NCBI RefSeq assembly: GCF_023284065.1
Contig: NZ_JAKIKP010000004.1
Coordinates: forward strand, 1 to 64,000
Length of the DNA stretch: 64,000 nt
Direction: 5' to 3'
From: Shewanella gaetbuli
GTDB lineage: Bacteria; Pseudomonadota; Gammaproteobacteria; Enterobacterales; Shewanellaceae
The position numbers and the translations under genes were made by a program. Below the pieces are notes generated by a model. That model had not been told where the DNA came from. It saw only the letters and a program-made list of their open reading frames with translations, and made no database searches. How positions within the stretch are numbered: the first letter of the stretch is position 1; each line of letters starts with the position of its first letter. Of this stretch, positions 18,564-28,096 are shown piece after piece.

Positions 18564-19948
18564 TATTTAGCCTCCTTTTTAGCGGCTGTATGTTGTTTAT
18601 ACCAAGTGTCAAAGCTGGATTTAGGTGAAACTGGCAACTCACGATATTGTCCCCAAGCGCCCGAAAAGGGTTTAATTATGCTATGCGGGATAATTTTTAA
18701 TGCAACGCGAGCACTAGACATGGCACAGTTAAGCATTGTTGGGCTACTCATTAATTTACCCACTAGAGGCATATAATGCTTTTTACCAAACGGCAATTTA
18801 CCTGCTTGAGCTTTTAGCCTGCGATGATGAGCAATAATTTTGTCTAACGGCACTTTTGTTGGGCAAACGTAGGTACAGCTGCCACATAAAGTACATGCCC
18901 ACGGGATAGTGTTACTGTCATCGTGTTGTGCGCCTACCGCAATACCAATAGGACCTGGAATAGTATAGTTATAGCTAAACCCACCTGAGCGACGATAAAC
19001 CGGACAGGTATTTAAACACCCACCACAACGAATACACTTTAATGACTCGGCAAGAATTTTGTCTTTCATGATCTCAGTTCGACCATTATCAACAATAATA
19101 ATATGCATCTCACCGTTAATTTTACTGCCGCGATAAAACGAAGAGTAAGTGGTAATTGGCTGGCCAATGGCGTTTCTGGCTAACATTCGTAGTAATACTA
19201 TGGCGCTGTCATGGTCAGGCACAATTTTGTCTATGCCCATAGAATGCAGTTGCAGAGCCGGCAGATTAACGCCCATATCGGCGTTGCCTTCGTTAGTACA
19301 AACCACCACAGCGCCTTCTGAAGCAACGGCCATATTGACACCGGTCATGGCGGCATCAGCCGATAGAAATTGATCACGTAGATGTTGGCGTGCCGCACGA
19401 GTTAATCGGGTTGGATCAGACTCACCTTTAGGCGTGTGTAATTTTTCATGAAATAAATCACCCACTTCTTCTTTTTTCATATGAATGGCGGGCACCACAA
19501 TATGCGAAGGAGGCTGATTGTTAAGTTGAATAATTCGTTCACCTAAGTCAGTGTCGATGACTTCAATCCCGTGTTGTTCTAAAAACGGGTTTAAGTGACA
19601 TTCTTCAGTTAACATTGATTTTGACTTCACCAGTTTTTTCACCTGATGTTTAGCAAGAATGTCTAGCGCGATTTTATTGTGTTCGCTAGCATCTTTCGCC
19701 CAGTGAACATGAATGCCATTAGCAACACACTGTTTCTCAAACATTTGTAAGTAATGACTTAAGTTACTCAACGTATGTAATTTTATTTGAGAACCTGCTT
19801 GTCTAAGCGCTTCCCACTCGGGAATACTGGCAGCCGCTTTGTCACGTTTTGCGCGTAAATTCCATAAGGCTTTTGAATGCCAGTCAACCCGGCCTTCATC
19901 TTGACAAAATATACGTGCATTTTTTGCATGGTTATTAGACGAATACAT
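18563..19948 (-). CDS. lldF: L-lactate dehydrogenase complex iron-sulfur subunit LldF (LutB family)
   Basis: 461 residues: an LUD domain in the N-terminal 290 residues, then two 4Fe-4S motifs, CIRCGGCLNTCPVYRR at about 306 and CTLCGSCTYVCPTKVPL at about 350. A C-terminal DUF3390-like region follows. GGAGG precedes the ATG, and the gene lies 11 bp after lldE. It carries electrons from lactate oxidation to the respiratory chain. The Dld-II and LldP genes that usually neighbour this operon in Shewanella are absent here. Confidence 0.95.
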   Translation of the reverse strand: MYSSNNHAKNARIFCQDEGRVDWHSKALWNLRAKRDKAAASIPEWEALRQAGSQIKLHTLSNLSHYLQMFEKQCVANGIHVHWAKDASEHNKIALDILAKHQVKKLVKSKSMLTEECHLNPFLEQHGIEVIDTDLGERIIQLNNQPPSHIVVPAIHMKKEEVGDLFHEKLHTPKGESDPTRLTRAARQHLRDQFLSADAAMTGVNMAVASEGAVVVCTNEGNADMGVNLPALQLHSMGIDKIVPDHDSAIVLLRMLARNAIGQPITTYSSFYRGSKINGEMHIIIVDNGRTEIMKDKILAESLKCIRCGGCLNTCPVYRRSGGFSYNYTIPGPIGIAVGAQHDDSNTIPWACTLCGSCTYVCPTKVPLDKIIAHHRRLKAQAGKLPFGKKHYMPLVGKLMSSPTMLNCAMSSARVALKIIPHSIIKPFSGAWGQYRELPVSPKSSFDTWYKQHTAAKKEAK

Positions 19949-19959
19949 ATTTTGCCTCC

Positions 19960-20703
19960 TTAAAGTGCTGCATCAAGAATTTGAGCAATGTGCCGAGTTT
20001 GAATGGGTAATAATTGTCTGCGGATCATGCCATCTAAATGTAACAAGCAAGATGGATCGAATCCCACAACGTATAACGCTTTAGTGGCTGCGTGGGCTTG
20101 GGCTTTATCTTTGCCCATTTTGGCCGATACCGCGCCTTCGTCTACGGCAAACGTACCGCCAAAACCACAGCATTCATCAACGGGGTCGGGGTAAACAATG
20201 TTGAGCTTTTCTATAGGTTGTAATACGGCTTCAACTTTGTTGAATTTTGTGCCCATTGATTCACTAGGACTGGCTAAGTTAAGCATGCGAATACCATGAC
20301 AGCTCAGCTGTAAGCTAATAGTGAAATCTAATGGCTTTTTAAATGAGGCAATAGGGCAAACATCGTGTAGAAATTCTGTTAGCTCATATAATTTATTGAT
20401 CACCGATTGTGCTTCAGCACTGTCATCAAATTCATGGAAATTCTCTTTTGCTGCCACTAAGCATGAAGCTGCTGGGCAAACAATGGCGTCACACTCGACG
20501 CCTTTAAAAGCATTTAATAATTTAAGTGTGGTGCTTTTGGCTTCATCAAAACAGCCTGAATTGGTCATCGGTTGGCCACAGCAGGTTTGACCTTCTGGGT
20601 AAATAACTTCATGTCCTAATTTCTCAAGCACTGACAATGTAGCCACAGCCACTTCAGGCATCATCTGATTAACCAAACAAGGAATAAACAACGCAATTTT
20701 CAT
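19960..20703 (-). CDS. lldE: L-lactate dehydrogenase complex subunit LldE (LutA family)
   Basis: 247 residues with two CCG domains (heterodisulfide reductase subunit B type): a partial first motif (CPAASCLVA and SCHGIR) and the second CCGFGGTFAV at about 177-186. These cysteines bind an Fe-S cluster. First gene of lldEFG. Its upstream region is shared with the prp regulator and holds three TTGTCGACAA-type palindromes, the closest 118 bp from the start codon. Confidence 0.95.
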   Translation of the reverse strand: MKIALFIPCLVNQMMPEVAVATLSVLEKLGHEVIYPEGQTCCGQPMTNSGCFDEAKSTTLKLLNAFKGVECDAIVCPAASCLVAAKENFHEFDDSAEAQSVINKLYELTEFLHDVCPIASFKKPLDFTISLQLSCHGIRMLNLASPSESMGTKFNKVEAVLQPIEKLNIVYPDPVDECCGFGGTFAVDEGAVSAKMGKDKAQAHAATKALYVVGFDPSCLLHLDGMIRRQLLPIQTRHIAQILDAAL

Positions 20704-20820
20704 AGCAATATCGATTTAATCTAAGGTGGAACTAATTTACTGATCATTAGCAAGCTAGGAAACATTCAAAACAGTAATAAAGCTTGCCAATATTTTCATA
20801 AATGAAAGCTGTTCAGTATA

Positions 20821-20830
20821 TTGTCGACAA
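20821..20830. promoter_or_regulatory. Operator copy 1, TTGTCGACAA
   Basis: Perfect 10-bp palindrome in the lldE-prp divergent region. The core GTCGAC is shared with copies at 20893, 20945 and 21094. FCD GntR regulators bind sites of this kind (GT-N-AC core); the prp regulator encoded next door is the likely binder. Confidence 0.65.
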
Positions 20831-20892
20831 AATTGGGCTATTAACGCTTAGTGAGATGATTTTTCACCCTAAGGAAAGAGGTTATTGATATT

Positions 20893-20902
20893 TTGTCGAC
20901 AA
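20893..20902. promoter_or_regulatory. Operator copy 2, TTGTCGACAA
   Basis: Perfect palindrome 72 bp from copy 1 and 17 bp upstream of the predicted -35 element of the prp promoter. Confidence 0.65.
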
Positions 20903-20918
20903 TAAAGGGTGTTTTTGG

Positions 20919-20946
20919 TTGAAAATAGTCTCAATCTTGCTATATT
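20919..20946 (+). promoter_or_regulatory. Predicted promoter of the prp operon
   Basis: TTGAAA (20919-20924) and TATATT (20941-20946) are 16 bp apart. Operator copy 3 overlaps the -10 element and the expected start near 20953, which fits negative autoregulation. Confidence 0.6.
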
Positions 20947-20954
20947 GTCGACAT
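20945..20954. promoter_or_regulatory. Operator copy 3, TTGTCGACAT
   Basis: Nine of ten bases match the palindrome. It overlaps the -10 hexamer and transcription start of the prp promoter, so bound repressor would occlude RNA polymerase. Confidence 0.65.
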
Positions 20955-20979
20955 AGTGAATGTTATTGAGTCAAATAAT

Positions 20980-21636
20980 ATGATTTTTAGCCAAGATAAA
21001 CCGGTTACTTCCACCGATAAAACCTTTATTTTGCTCAGAGATGACATAGTAGAGGGACAAATTACTGCTGGGTCAAAGCTAAGTGAAACAGAGTTGTCGA
21101 CAAAGTATGCCGTAAGTCGCGCAGTAATCCGCGAAGCGATAAACCGCTTAGAGGCATGTCATATTGTTGAGCGTAAAGCGAATGTGGGGGCAAGAGTCGT
21201 GGCATTAACGCCAGAAGGCTTGCTGGAGCTTTATCAAGTACGCGAATCTTTAGAAGGCATGGCAGCACGTTTAGCGGCTTTGAATATGACAGATGAAGAA
21301 ATAGCAGACCTGCAATTACTGCTTGATGGCCACTTTGATGAAGTTAAAGGCGGTAACTCATATTATCAGGAAGCCGGTGATGTCGACTTTCATTATCGTA
21401 TTATTTTGGGAAGTAAAAATAAGCACCTCATTAGCATGCTTTATGACGGTTTATATCATTTAGTGCGCATGTACCGTGTGCAATTAGGTATGGCTGGCCC
21501 CAGAGTAACCACCGCGTTTGATGAACATAAACATATTGTTAAAGCCATTGCCAATCGTGACGCTGAACTTGCCGAAATGCTAATGCGTCGCCACATTCTG
21601 TACTCCAAAAATAATATCCAACATAAATTAACCTAA
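20980..21636 (+). CDS. FCD GntR regulator of the prp (2-methylcitrate) operon
   Basis: 218 residues from the ATG at 20980. An upstream GTG at 20956 is in frame, but the predicted transcript starts at about 20953, which would leave no leader, so I prefer the ATG. The winged helix is residues about 15-75 (GSKLSETELSTKYAVSRAV, IREAINRLEACHIVERKAN). The FCD domain follows, with metal-ligand patterns DVDFHYRII, FDEHKHIVKAI and RRHILY. Shewanella prp operons are controlled by a GntR protein rather than the sigma-54 PrpR of enterics. An operator copy lies inside this gene at 21094. Confidence 0.88.
   Translation: MIFSQDKPVTSTDKTFILLRDDIVEGQITAGSKLSETELSTKYAVSRAVIREAINRLEACHIVERKANVGARVVALTPEGLLELYQVRESLEGMAARLAALNMTDEEIADLQLLLDGHFDEVKGGNSYYQEAGDVDFHYRIILGSKNKHLISMLYDGLYHLVRMYRVQLGMAGPRVTTAFDEHKHIVKAIANRDAELAEMLMRRHILYSKNNIQHKLT
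21094..21103. promoter_or_regulatory. Operator copy 4, TTGTCGACAA, inside the regulator gene
   Basis: Perfect palindrome within the coding sequence for the DNA-binding domain (encoding residues ELSTK), 115 bp into the gene. Bound protein could block elongation or loop with the upstream copies. Confidence 0.55.
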
Positions 21637-21705
21637 TAAATACGATAAATGATGACCGAGTATCAATTGGGTCATTAAATACAACTGAATATAAAAGGAA
21701 ACAAC

Positions 21706-22584
21706 ATGAGCGCAGGTAAAAAATTTCGACAAGCGTTAGTTGATAATCAGCCTCTACAAATTGTAGGCACCATTAATGCTTATTCTGCCATGATGGCTAA
21801 ACAAATTGGCCACAAAGCCATCTATTTATCTGGCGGTGGAGTGGCAAATGCCTCATACGGTTTACCTGATTTAGGTATGACATCGCTAAACGATGTAATC
21901 GCTGATGTTCAACGTATTACGTCTGCGTGTGATTTACCGTTACTAGTTGATATTGATACTGGTTGGGGTGGTGCATTCAATATTGCCAAAACTATTCGAG
22001 ATATGGAAAAAGCAGGTGCCGCTGCGGTTCATATGGAAGATCAAGTGGCGCAAAAACGTTGTGGTCACCGTCCAAATAAAGAAATTGTATCAGTAGAAGA
22101 AATGGTTGATCGCATTAAAGCTGCTGTTGACGCTAGAACTGACCCTGACTTTTTCATCATGGCGCGCACAGATGCGTTTGCTCAAGAAGGACTAGAAGCG
22201 GCAATTGAACGAGCAAAAGCTTATGTTGCAGCGGGTGCCGACGGCATATTTGCTGAAGCCGTTAAAACAGAAGCTCATTACCGTGCATTTGCAGAAGCGT
22301 TAGATGTGCCTATTCTTGCCAACATTACTGAATTTGGCCAAACAGAATTATGGAATAAAAAGCAGTTAGGCGAGTGGGGCGCAGCAATGGTGTTATATCC
22401 ATTAAGCGCATTTAGAGCCATGAACAAAGCGGCCGAAATGGTCTATAGCTCAATATTAGAACACGGCGATCAAAAAGCGGTGGTTGATATGATGCAAACA
22501 CGTATGGATCTTTATGACTATCTTGGTTATCACGATTACGAACAAAAACTAGATAGCTTATTTGCTGAAGGTAAAAATAAGTAA
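21706..22584 (+). CDS. prpB: 2-methylisocitrate lyase PrpB
   Basis: 292 residues, the usual length. It splits 2-methylisocitrate to pyruvate and succinate. Seen: the PEP mutase/isocitrate lyase barrel with [11 protein letters not shown] at about 84-94, the catalytic KRCGHR loop at about 121-126, and MEDQ. A ribosome site AAAGGA lies seven bases before the ATG. Second gene of the prp operon. Confidence 0.97.
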   Translation: MSAGKKFRQALVDNQPLQIVGTINAYSAMMAKQIGHKAIYLSGGGVANASYGLPDLGMTSLNDVIADVQRITSACDLPLLVDIDTGWGGAFNIAKTIRDMEKAGAAAVHMEDQVAQKRCGHRPNKEIVSVEEMVDRIKAAVDARTDPDFFIMARTDAFAQEGLEAAIERAKAYVAAGADGIFAEAVKTEAHYRAFAEALDVPILANITEFGQTELWNKKQLGEWGAAMVLYPLSAFRAMNKAAEMVYSSILEHGDQKAVVDMMQTRMDLYDYLGYHDYEQKLDSLFAEGKNK

Positions 22585-22681
22585 CTTAAATTCGGTTTAA
22601 AAGAGTTTTAAAAAATTATAACGATAAAAATTAACCCTACCACCTTAAATAAATACAAGGTGAACAATAAGGAACGCAATC

Positions 22682-23806
22682 ATGGTCGATAAAAAATTAG
22701 CAGGTGCAGGATTACGTGGACAAAGTGCTGGCGAAACTGCGTTATGTACTGTGGGCAAATCAGGATCCGGACTGACATACTGTGGTTATGATGTAAAAGA
22801 TCTTGCTGACAACGCCACTTTTGAAGAGGTTGCTTATTTATTATTTAATGGCGAGTTACCTAACGAAGCGCAATTAGCTGAATATAAGCAACAGTTAGTT
22901 AAATTACGTGATTTACCGCAAGCATTAAAATCAGTGTTAAAGCTAATCCCTGCTGATGCACACCCAATGGATGTAATGCGTACTGGTTGTTCATTTTTAG
23001 GTAACCTTGAGCCTGAAACTGACTTTGCACAGCAACAACAAGCCGCTAACCGTTTATTAGCCGCATTCCCTGCCATCATGTGTTATTGGTATCGTTTTAG
23101 CCATGAAGGTGTAGAAATTGATTGTGTTACTGAAGAAGATTCAATTGGTGGTCACTTCTTAAAACTACTGACTGGTGAAACGCCGTCTGAGCAACATCGT
23201 AAAGTGATGGATGTATCACTTATTTTGTATGCTGAGCATGAATTTAATGCTTCAACCTTTACCGCAAGAGTATGTGCTTCAACGCTATCTGATATGTACT
23301 CATGCATCACTGGTGCTATTGGTTCATTACGTGGCCCATTACATGGTGGTGCTAATGAAGCAGCGATGGACATGATTCAAAAGTTTACCTCGCCAGAAGA
23401 TGCCAAAATTCAAATGGCTGGCATGCTAGAGCGTAAAGAAAAAATTATGGGCTTTGGTCATGCAATTTATCGTGAGTCAGACCCGCGTAATGTGATTATT
23501 AAAGCTTGGTCAGAAAAACTGGCTAAAGAGTTTGGTGATACTTCGTTATATGACATCTCAGTTGCCTGTGAAGAATATATGTGGGATACCAAAAAGCTAT
23601 TTTGTAATGCTGACTTTTTCCATGCCTCGGCTTATCACTTTATGGGCATTCCAACAAAACTATTCACGCCTATTTTTGTATGTTCACGTTTAACTGGCTG
23701 GGCCGCTCATGTAATGGAGCAGCGCTCAAACAACCGTATTATTCGTCCAAGTGCTGATTATGTTGGTAGTGAGCCAAGAAAAGTCACTCCCATTGCAACA
23801 CGCTAA
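22682..23806 (+). CDS. prpC: 2-methylcitrate synthase PrpC
   Basis: 374 residues of the citrate synthase superfamily, condensing propionyl-CoA with oxaloacetate. Active-site elements seen: GPLHGGANEAAM at about 219-230 (His), GFGHAIYRESDPR at about 258-270 (His), and the Asp region NADFFHASAYHFMG at about 308-321. The short length without the N-terminal domain of GltA fits the 2-methylcitrate type. It lies between prpB and acnD. Confidence 0.97.
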   Translation: MVDKKLAGAGLRGQSAGETALCTVGKSGSGLTYCGYDVKDLADNATFEEVAYLLFNGELPNEAQLAEYKQQLVKLRDLPQALKSVLKLIPADAHPMDVMRTGCSFLGNLEPETDFAQQQQAANRLLAAFPAIMCYWYRFSHEGVEIDCVTEEDSIGGHFLKLLTGETPSEQHRKVMDVSLILYAEHEFNASTFTARVCASTLSDMYSCITGAIGSLRGPLHGGANEAAMDMIQKFTSPEDAKIQMAGMLERKEKIMGFGHAIYRESDPRNVIIKAWSEKLAKEFGDTSLYDISVACEEYMWDTKKLFCNADFFHASAYHFMGIPTKLFTPIFVCSRLTGWAAHVMEQRSNNRIIRPSADYVGSEPRKVTPIATR

Positions 23807-23823
23807 CGCTTAATCAATATCAC

Positions 23824-23851
23824 ATGCGAGCTATAAGCTTATAGCTCGCAT
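23824..23851. repeat. 28-bp perfect palindrome between prpC and acnD
   Basis: The arm ATGCGAGCTATAAG is followed directly by its complement, giving a hairpin with a stem of up to 12 bp and almost no loop. No T tract follows. It may stabilise or process the mRNA between cistrons, or bind a protein. Confidence 0.7.
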
Positions 23852-23870
23852 AGACAGTACGGATGTGGAT

Positions 23871-26465
23871 ATGAATACTCAATACCGAAAACCTCTTGAA
23901 GGTACCCAACTCGATTACTTTGATACACGTGAAGCGGTTGAAGCTATTTCTCCAGGAAGTTTTGCTAAACTGCCTTATACCTCACGTGTATTAGCCGAAA
24001 ACCTAGTAAGACGCTGCCCAGCAGACAAACTTACCGATTCTCTTAAACAAATCATTGAGCGTAAGCGTGAACTAGATTTCCCTTGGTTTCCAGCCAGAGT
24101 TGTTTGTCATGATATTTTGGGGCAAACCGCACTAGTTGATTTAGCCGGACTGCGTGATGCAATTGCCGCAAAAGGTGGCGACCCAGCAAAAGTGAACCCT
24201 GTTGTGCCGACTCAATTAATTGTTGATCACTCTTTAGCAGTGGAACATGCCGGTTTTGAAAAAGACGCGTTTGAGAAAAATCGTGCCATTGAAGACCGCC
24301 GTAACGACGACCGTTTTCATTTTATTAATTGGACCAAAACCGCCTTTAAAAATGTTGATGTAATTCCGCCGGGTAACGGCATTATGCATCAAATAAACCT
24401 TGAGCGTATGTCGCCTGTTATTCAAGCGCGTGACGGTGTGGCATTTCCAGATACGTTAGTAGGAACAGACAGTCACACGCCAATGGTTGATGCTTTAGGG
24501 GTTATTGCTATAGGTGTAGGCGGCTTAGAAGCTGAAAGCGTCATGCTTGGCCGCGCGTCATATATGCGTTTACCGGATATTATTGGGGTAGAGGTTATTG
24601 GAAAACCTGCCGCAGGTATCACCGCTACCGATATTGTACTGGCCTTAACTGAATATCTGCGTGCACAAAAAGTAGTGTCATCGTACTTAGAGTTTTACGG
24701 TGAAGGTACTAAGCATTTAACCTTAGGCGATCGCGCGACTATTTCAAATATGACTCCAGAATATGGTGCTACTGCGGCCATGTTCTCAATTGATGAACAA
24801 ACCATTGAATATTTGAAGCTTACCGGCAGAGAAGATGAACAGGTTGCACTGGTTGAGCAATACGCTAAAACGGCAGGCTTATGGTCAGACAGCTTAAAAG
24901 AGGCTGAATATGAGCGAGTACTTCAGTTTGACTTATCAACGGTAACCCGAAACATTGCTGGCCCATCAAATCCTCATAACCGTGTACCGACTTCTGAATT
25001 AGCTGCACGTGGGATTAGTGGTGTAGTTGAAAACGAAGCCGGTAAAATGCCAGATGGCGCTGTGATTATTGCAGCTATTACCAGTTGCACCAATACCAGT
25101 AATCCACGCAATATGATTGCAGCTGGTTTAATTGCCCGTAATGCAAATGCCAAAGGTTTATTAAGAAAACCTTGGGTCAAGTCGTCATTAGCGCCTGGGT
25201 CTAAAGCAGTCCAAATGTATTTAGAGCAAGCTGATTTACTACCAGAACTTGAGCAGCTTGGTTTTGGCGTGGTCGCCTTTGCCTGTACTACCTGTAATGG
25301 CATGAGTGGAGCGTTAGATCCGGTTATTCAACAGGAAGTGCTTGAACGTAAGTTATACACTACCGCTGTTTTATCTGGTAACCGAAACTTTGATGGTCGT
25401 ATTCATCCACATGCCAATCAAGCGTTTTTAGCTTCTCCGCCTTTAGTGGTTGCTTATGCCATTGCAGGAACTATCCGATTTGATATTGAAAAAGATATTT
25501 TAGGGATTGATAAAGACGGTAACGAAGTTCGCTTAAAAGATATTTGGCCAACTGAGGAAGAAATTAATGCCATTGTCGCCAGCAGTGTTAAGCCAGAGCA
25601 GTTCAGACAAGTGTATAACCCAATGTTTGACATTAAAGTTGAATATGGCGATCACATAAATCCGCAATATGACTGGCGTGAGCAAAGTACATATATTCGT
25701 CGTCCTCCATATTGGGAAGGGGCATTGGCCGGTGAGCGCACCATGAAAGGGATGCGTCCACTCGCAGTATTGGGTGACAACATTACGACCGATCATTTAT
25801 CACCTTCAAACGCGATTATGTTAGACAGTGCCGCTGGGGCATATTTGCACAAAATGGGCTTGCCAGAAGAGGACTTTAACTCTTATGCAACTCACCGTGG
25901 TGACCACTTAACGGCGCAGCGTGCTACATTTGCTAACCCAAAACTATTTAACGAAATGGTTAAAGAAGAGGGCAAAGTGAAGCAGGGCTCTTTGGCGCGC
26001 GTTGAGCCAGAAGGCACGGTGACACGCATGTGGGAAGCCATTGAAACCTATATGGAGCGTAAACAACCCTTGATCATTATTGCCGGTGCTGATTATGGCC
26101 AAGGGTCATCGCGTGACTGGGCTGCCAAAGGTGTTCGTTTAGCCGGTGTGGAAGTGATTGTTGCAGAAGGTTTTGAGCGTATTCATCGCACCAACTTAGT
26201 TGGAATGGGTGTGTTGCCGCTTGAATTTGTCAATGGTGAAAACCGCCATACCTATGCAATCGATGGCACTGAAACCTATGATGTTGTTGGCGAGCGTACT
26301 CCAGGTGCTGAGCTGACATTAATTATTCATCGTAATGATGGCCAAACCGTTAATGTACCGGTTAAATGTCGTTTAGATACCGCCGAAGAAGTATCAATTT
26401 ATGAAGCCGGCGGTGTTTTACAACGTTTTGCCCAAGACTTCTTAGATGCTAACTCGAGCCAATAA
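23871..26465 (+). CDS. acnD: 2-methylcitrate dehydratase AcnD (Fe/S-dependent)
   Basis: 864 residues of the aconitase family. Cluster cysteines are in TSCTNTSNPRN at about 402-412 and ACTTCNGMSG at about 467-476. The C-terminal swivel domain has GADYGQGSSRDWAAKG at about 740-755. The frame extends to a GTG at 23865, but the ATG at 23871 starts the usual MNTQYRKPL. AcnD converts 2-methylcitrate to an aconitate isomer and needs PrpF, which follows. The pair replaces PrpD. Confidence 0.96.
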   Translation: MNTQYRKPLEGTQLDYFDTREAVEAISPGSFAKLPYTSRVLAENLVRRCPADKLTDSLKQIIERKRELDFPWFPARVVCHDILGQTALVDLAGLRDAIAAKGGDPAKVNPVVPTQLIVDHSLAVEHAGFEKDAFEKNRAIEDRRNDDRFHFINWTKTAFKNVDVIPPGNGIMHQINLERMSPVIQARDGVAFPDTLVGTDSHTPMVDALGVIAIGVGGLEAESVMLGRASYMRLPDIIGVEVIGKPAAGITATDIVLALTEYLRAQKVVSSYLEFYGEGTKHLTLGDRATISNMTPEYGATAAMFSIDEQTIEYLKLTGREDEQVALVEQYAKTAGLWSDSLKEAEYERVLQFDLSTVTRNIAGPSNPHNRVPTSELAARGISGVVENEAGKMPDGAVIIAAITSCTNTSNPRNMIAAGLIARNANAKGLLRKPWVKSSLAPGSKAVQMYLEQADLLPELEQLGFGVVAFACTTCNGMSGALDPVIQQEVLERKLYTTAVLSGNRNFDGRIHPHANQAFLASPPLVVAYAIAGTIRFDIEKDILGIDKDGNEVRLKDIWPTEEEINAIVASSVKPEQFRQVYNPMFDIKVEYGDHINPQYDWREQSTYIRRPPYWEGALAGERTMKGMRPLAVLGDNITTDHLSPSNAIMLDSAAGAYLHKMGLPEEDFNSYATHRGDHLTAQRATFANPKLFNEMVKEEGKVKQGSLARVEPEGTVTRMWEAIETYMERKQPLIIIAGADYGQGSSRDWAAKGVRLAGVEVIVAEGFERIHRTNLVGMGVLPLEFVNGENRHTYAIDGTETYDVVGERTPGAELTLIIHRNDGQTVNVPVKCRLDTAEEVSIYEAGGVLQRFAQDFLDANSSQ

Positions 26466-26513
26466 ACACCACTTGCAAGGCGGTAAAATTATTACCGCCT
26501 TTATGAGGAACTT

Positions 26514-27683
26514 ATGTTTAAACCACAACTAAAAATACCGGCAACTTACATTCGTGGTGGCACCAGCAAAGGGGTGTTCTTAAACTTAACGGATTTACCT
26601 GAAGCAGCGCAAATACCTGGTAAAGCTCGTGATGAAATATTACTGCGTGTGATAGGTAGCCCAGATCCTTACGGCAAACATACAGACGGCATGGGCGGCG
26701 CAACATCCAGTACCAGTAAAACAGTGATATTGGCAAAAAGCACCCAAGCTGACCATGATGTAGATTATTTATTTGGCCAAGTCGCCATTGATAAACCCTT
26801 TATTGATTGGAGTGGTAATTGCGGAAACTTAACCGCTGCAGTAGGCGCTTTTGCTATTGCTAATGGTTTGGTTGATCCAAGTCGTGTCGTTGATAATGGC
26901 ATTACTACCGTAAGAATTTGGCAAGCTAATATCCACAAAACCATTATTGCACATGTTCCAATGAGCAATGGTGAAGTTCAAGAAACTGGTGATTTTGAAC
27001 TCGATGGAGTGACGTTTCCTGCTGCTGAGGTTAAAGTTGAGTTTCTTGACCCTGCTGATGGTGAGGGGGCCATGTTTCCAACGGGTAATTTGGTGGATAC
27101 TCTTGACGTGCCAGAGGTTGGACAATTTGAAGCAACCTTTATAAACGCTGGTATTCCCACAATCTTCTTAAATGCTAGTGAGCTTGGTTATCAAGGCACT
27201 GAGTTACAAGATGATATTAATAATGATGAGTCGGCGTTAGCCAAGTTTGAAACCATAAGAGCATATGGTGCGCTTAAAATGGGCTTAATAACCGATATCG
27301 AACAAGCTAAAACACGCCAGCATACGCCGAAAATAGCCTTTGTTTCTCCCGCTACCGATTATATTACATCAAGTGGTAAGGCTATCACTGCTGACAAGAT
27401 TGATTTGTCGGTAAGAGCCTTGTCTATGGGGAAATTACATCATGCAATGATGGGGACCGCTGCCGTGGCAATTGGCGCCGCTGCTGCAATTCCTGGTACC
27501 TTGGTGAACAAAGCGGCTGGTGGGCAAAAAACCGAGTCAGTGACATTTGGTCATCCCTCTGGCACGCTGAAGGTTGGCGCAGAAGCCGTTAACATTGATA
27601 ACCAATGGCGAGTCACTAAAGCCATCATGAGCAGAAGTGCACGGGTATTGATGGAAGGTACTGTCAGAGTCCCGCAAGTGTAG
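26514..27683 (+). CDS. prpF: 2-methylaconitate cis-trans isomerase PrpF
   Basis: 389 residues with the diaminopimelate-epimerase-like fold: TYIRGGTSKGVFL at residues 12-24, DWSGNCGNLTAAVG at about 98-111, and FGHPSGTLKVG near 345. It isomerises the trans-aconitate product of AcnD so that methylisocitrate can form. It is last in the operon and is followed by a terminator. AGGAAC precedes the ATG. Confidence 0.97.
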   Translation: MFKPQLKIPATYIRGGTSKGVFLNLTDLPEAAQIPGKARDEILLRVIGSPDPYGKHTDGMGGATSSTSKTVILAKSTQADHDVDYLFGQVAIDKPFIDWSGNCGNLTAAVGAFAIANGLVDPSRVVDNGITTVRIWQANIHKTIIAHVPMSNGEVQETGDFELDGVTFPAAEVKVEFLDPADGEGAMFPTGNLVDTLDVPEVGQFEATFINAGIPTIFLNASELGYQGTELQDDINNDESALAKFETIRAYGALKMGLITDIEQAKTRQHTPKIAFVSPATDYITSSGKAITADKIDLSVRALSMGKLHHAMMGTAAVAIGAAAAIPGTLVNKAAGGQKTESVTFGHPSGTLKVGAEAVNIDNQWRVTKAIMSRSARVLMEGTVRVPQV

Positions 27684-28096
27684 CTTTTATAAGCATTTAA
27701 CATCGTCAATGAAATGAAAACCTGAGATACATCTCAGGTTTTTTGTTTATAAGCATAGAAAAATAATTAATTTTCATTAGCTTAATTAGTTAACCCTTGT
27801 AAGAACTCATAGTGACATTGTTCAATAAAGTACTTGATCAACGTTCTAAATTAGTATTTTATATGCTGAAAATAAGTTAATGAATCACAGGTAGCAAACA
27901 TTAGATTTTACAATATGGCTAACATCTTAACGATAAACGCTGAAAGTCATTGAAGATGAGCTAACCTACATAAGCTTGATGGAAGTTATTAGTCTACCAA
28001 CCGCTTATGGATGATAAGCATCTGTGTGGGTGAACACATTACCCAAGCTGTAATCAGCAGGCAAAATTGCCACTGATATATTAAAAGGAAAACATT
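27684..28096. other. Intergenic region, terminator then antiporter leader
   Basis: After the prpF terminator I see no gene in any frame. The last 40 bases carry the antiporter ribosome site (AAAAGGAAAAC). No clear operator or riboswitch was recognised. Confidence 0.6.
27717..27744 (+). terminator. Terminator of the prp operon
   Basis: Stem AAAACCTGAGAT / ATCTCAGGTTTT, 2-nt loop and six T residues, 34 bp after the prpF stop. Confidence 0.93.
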
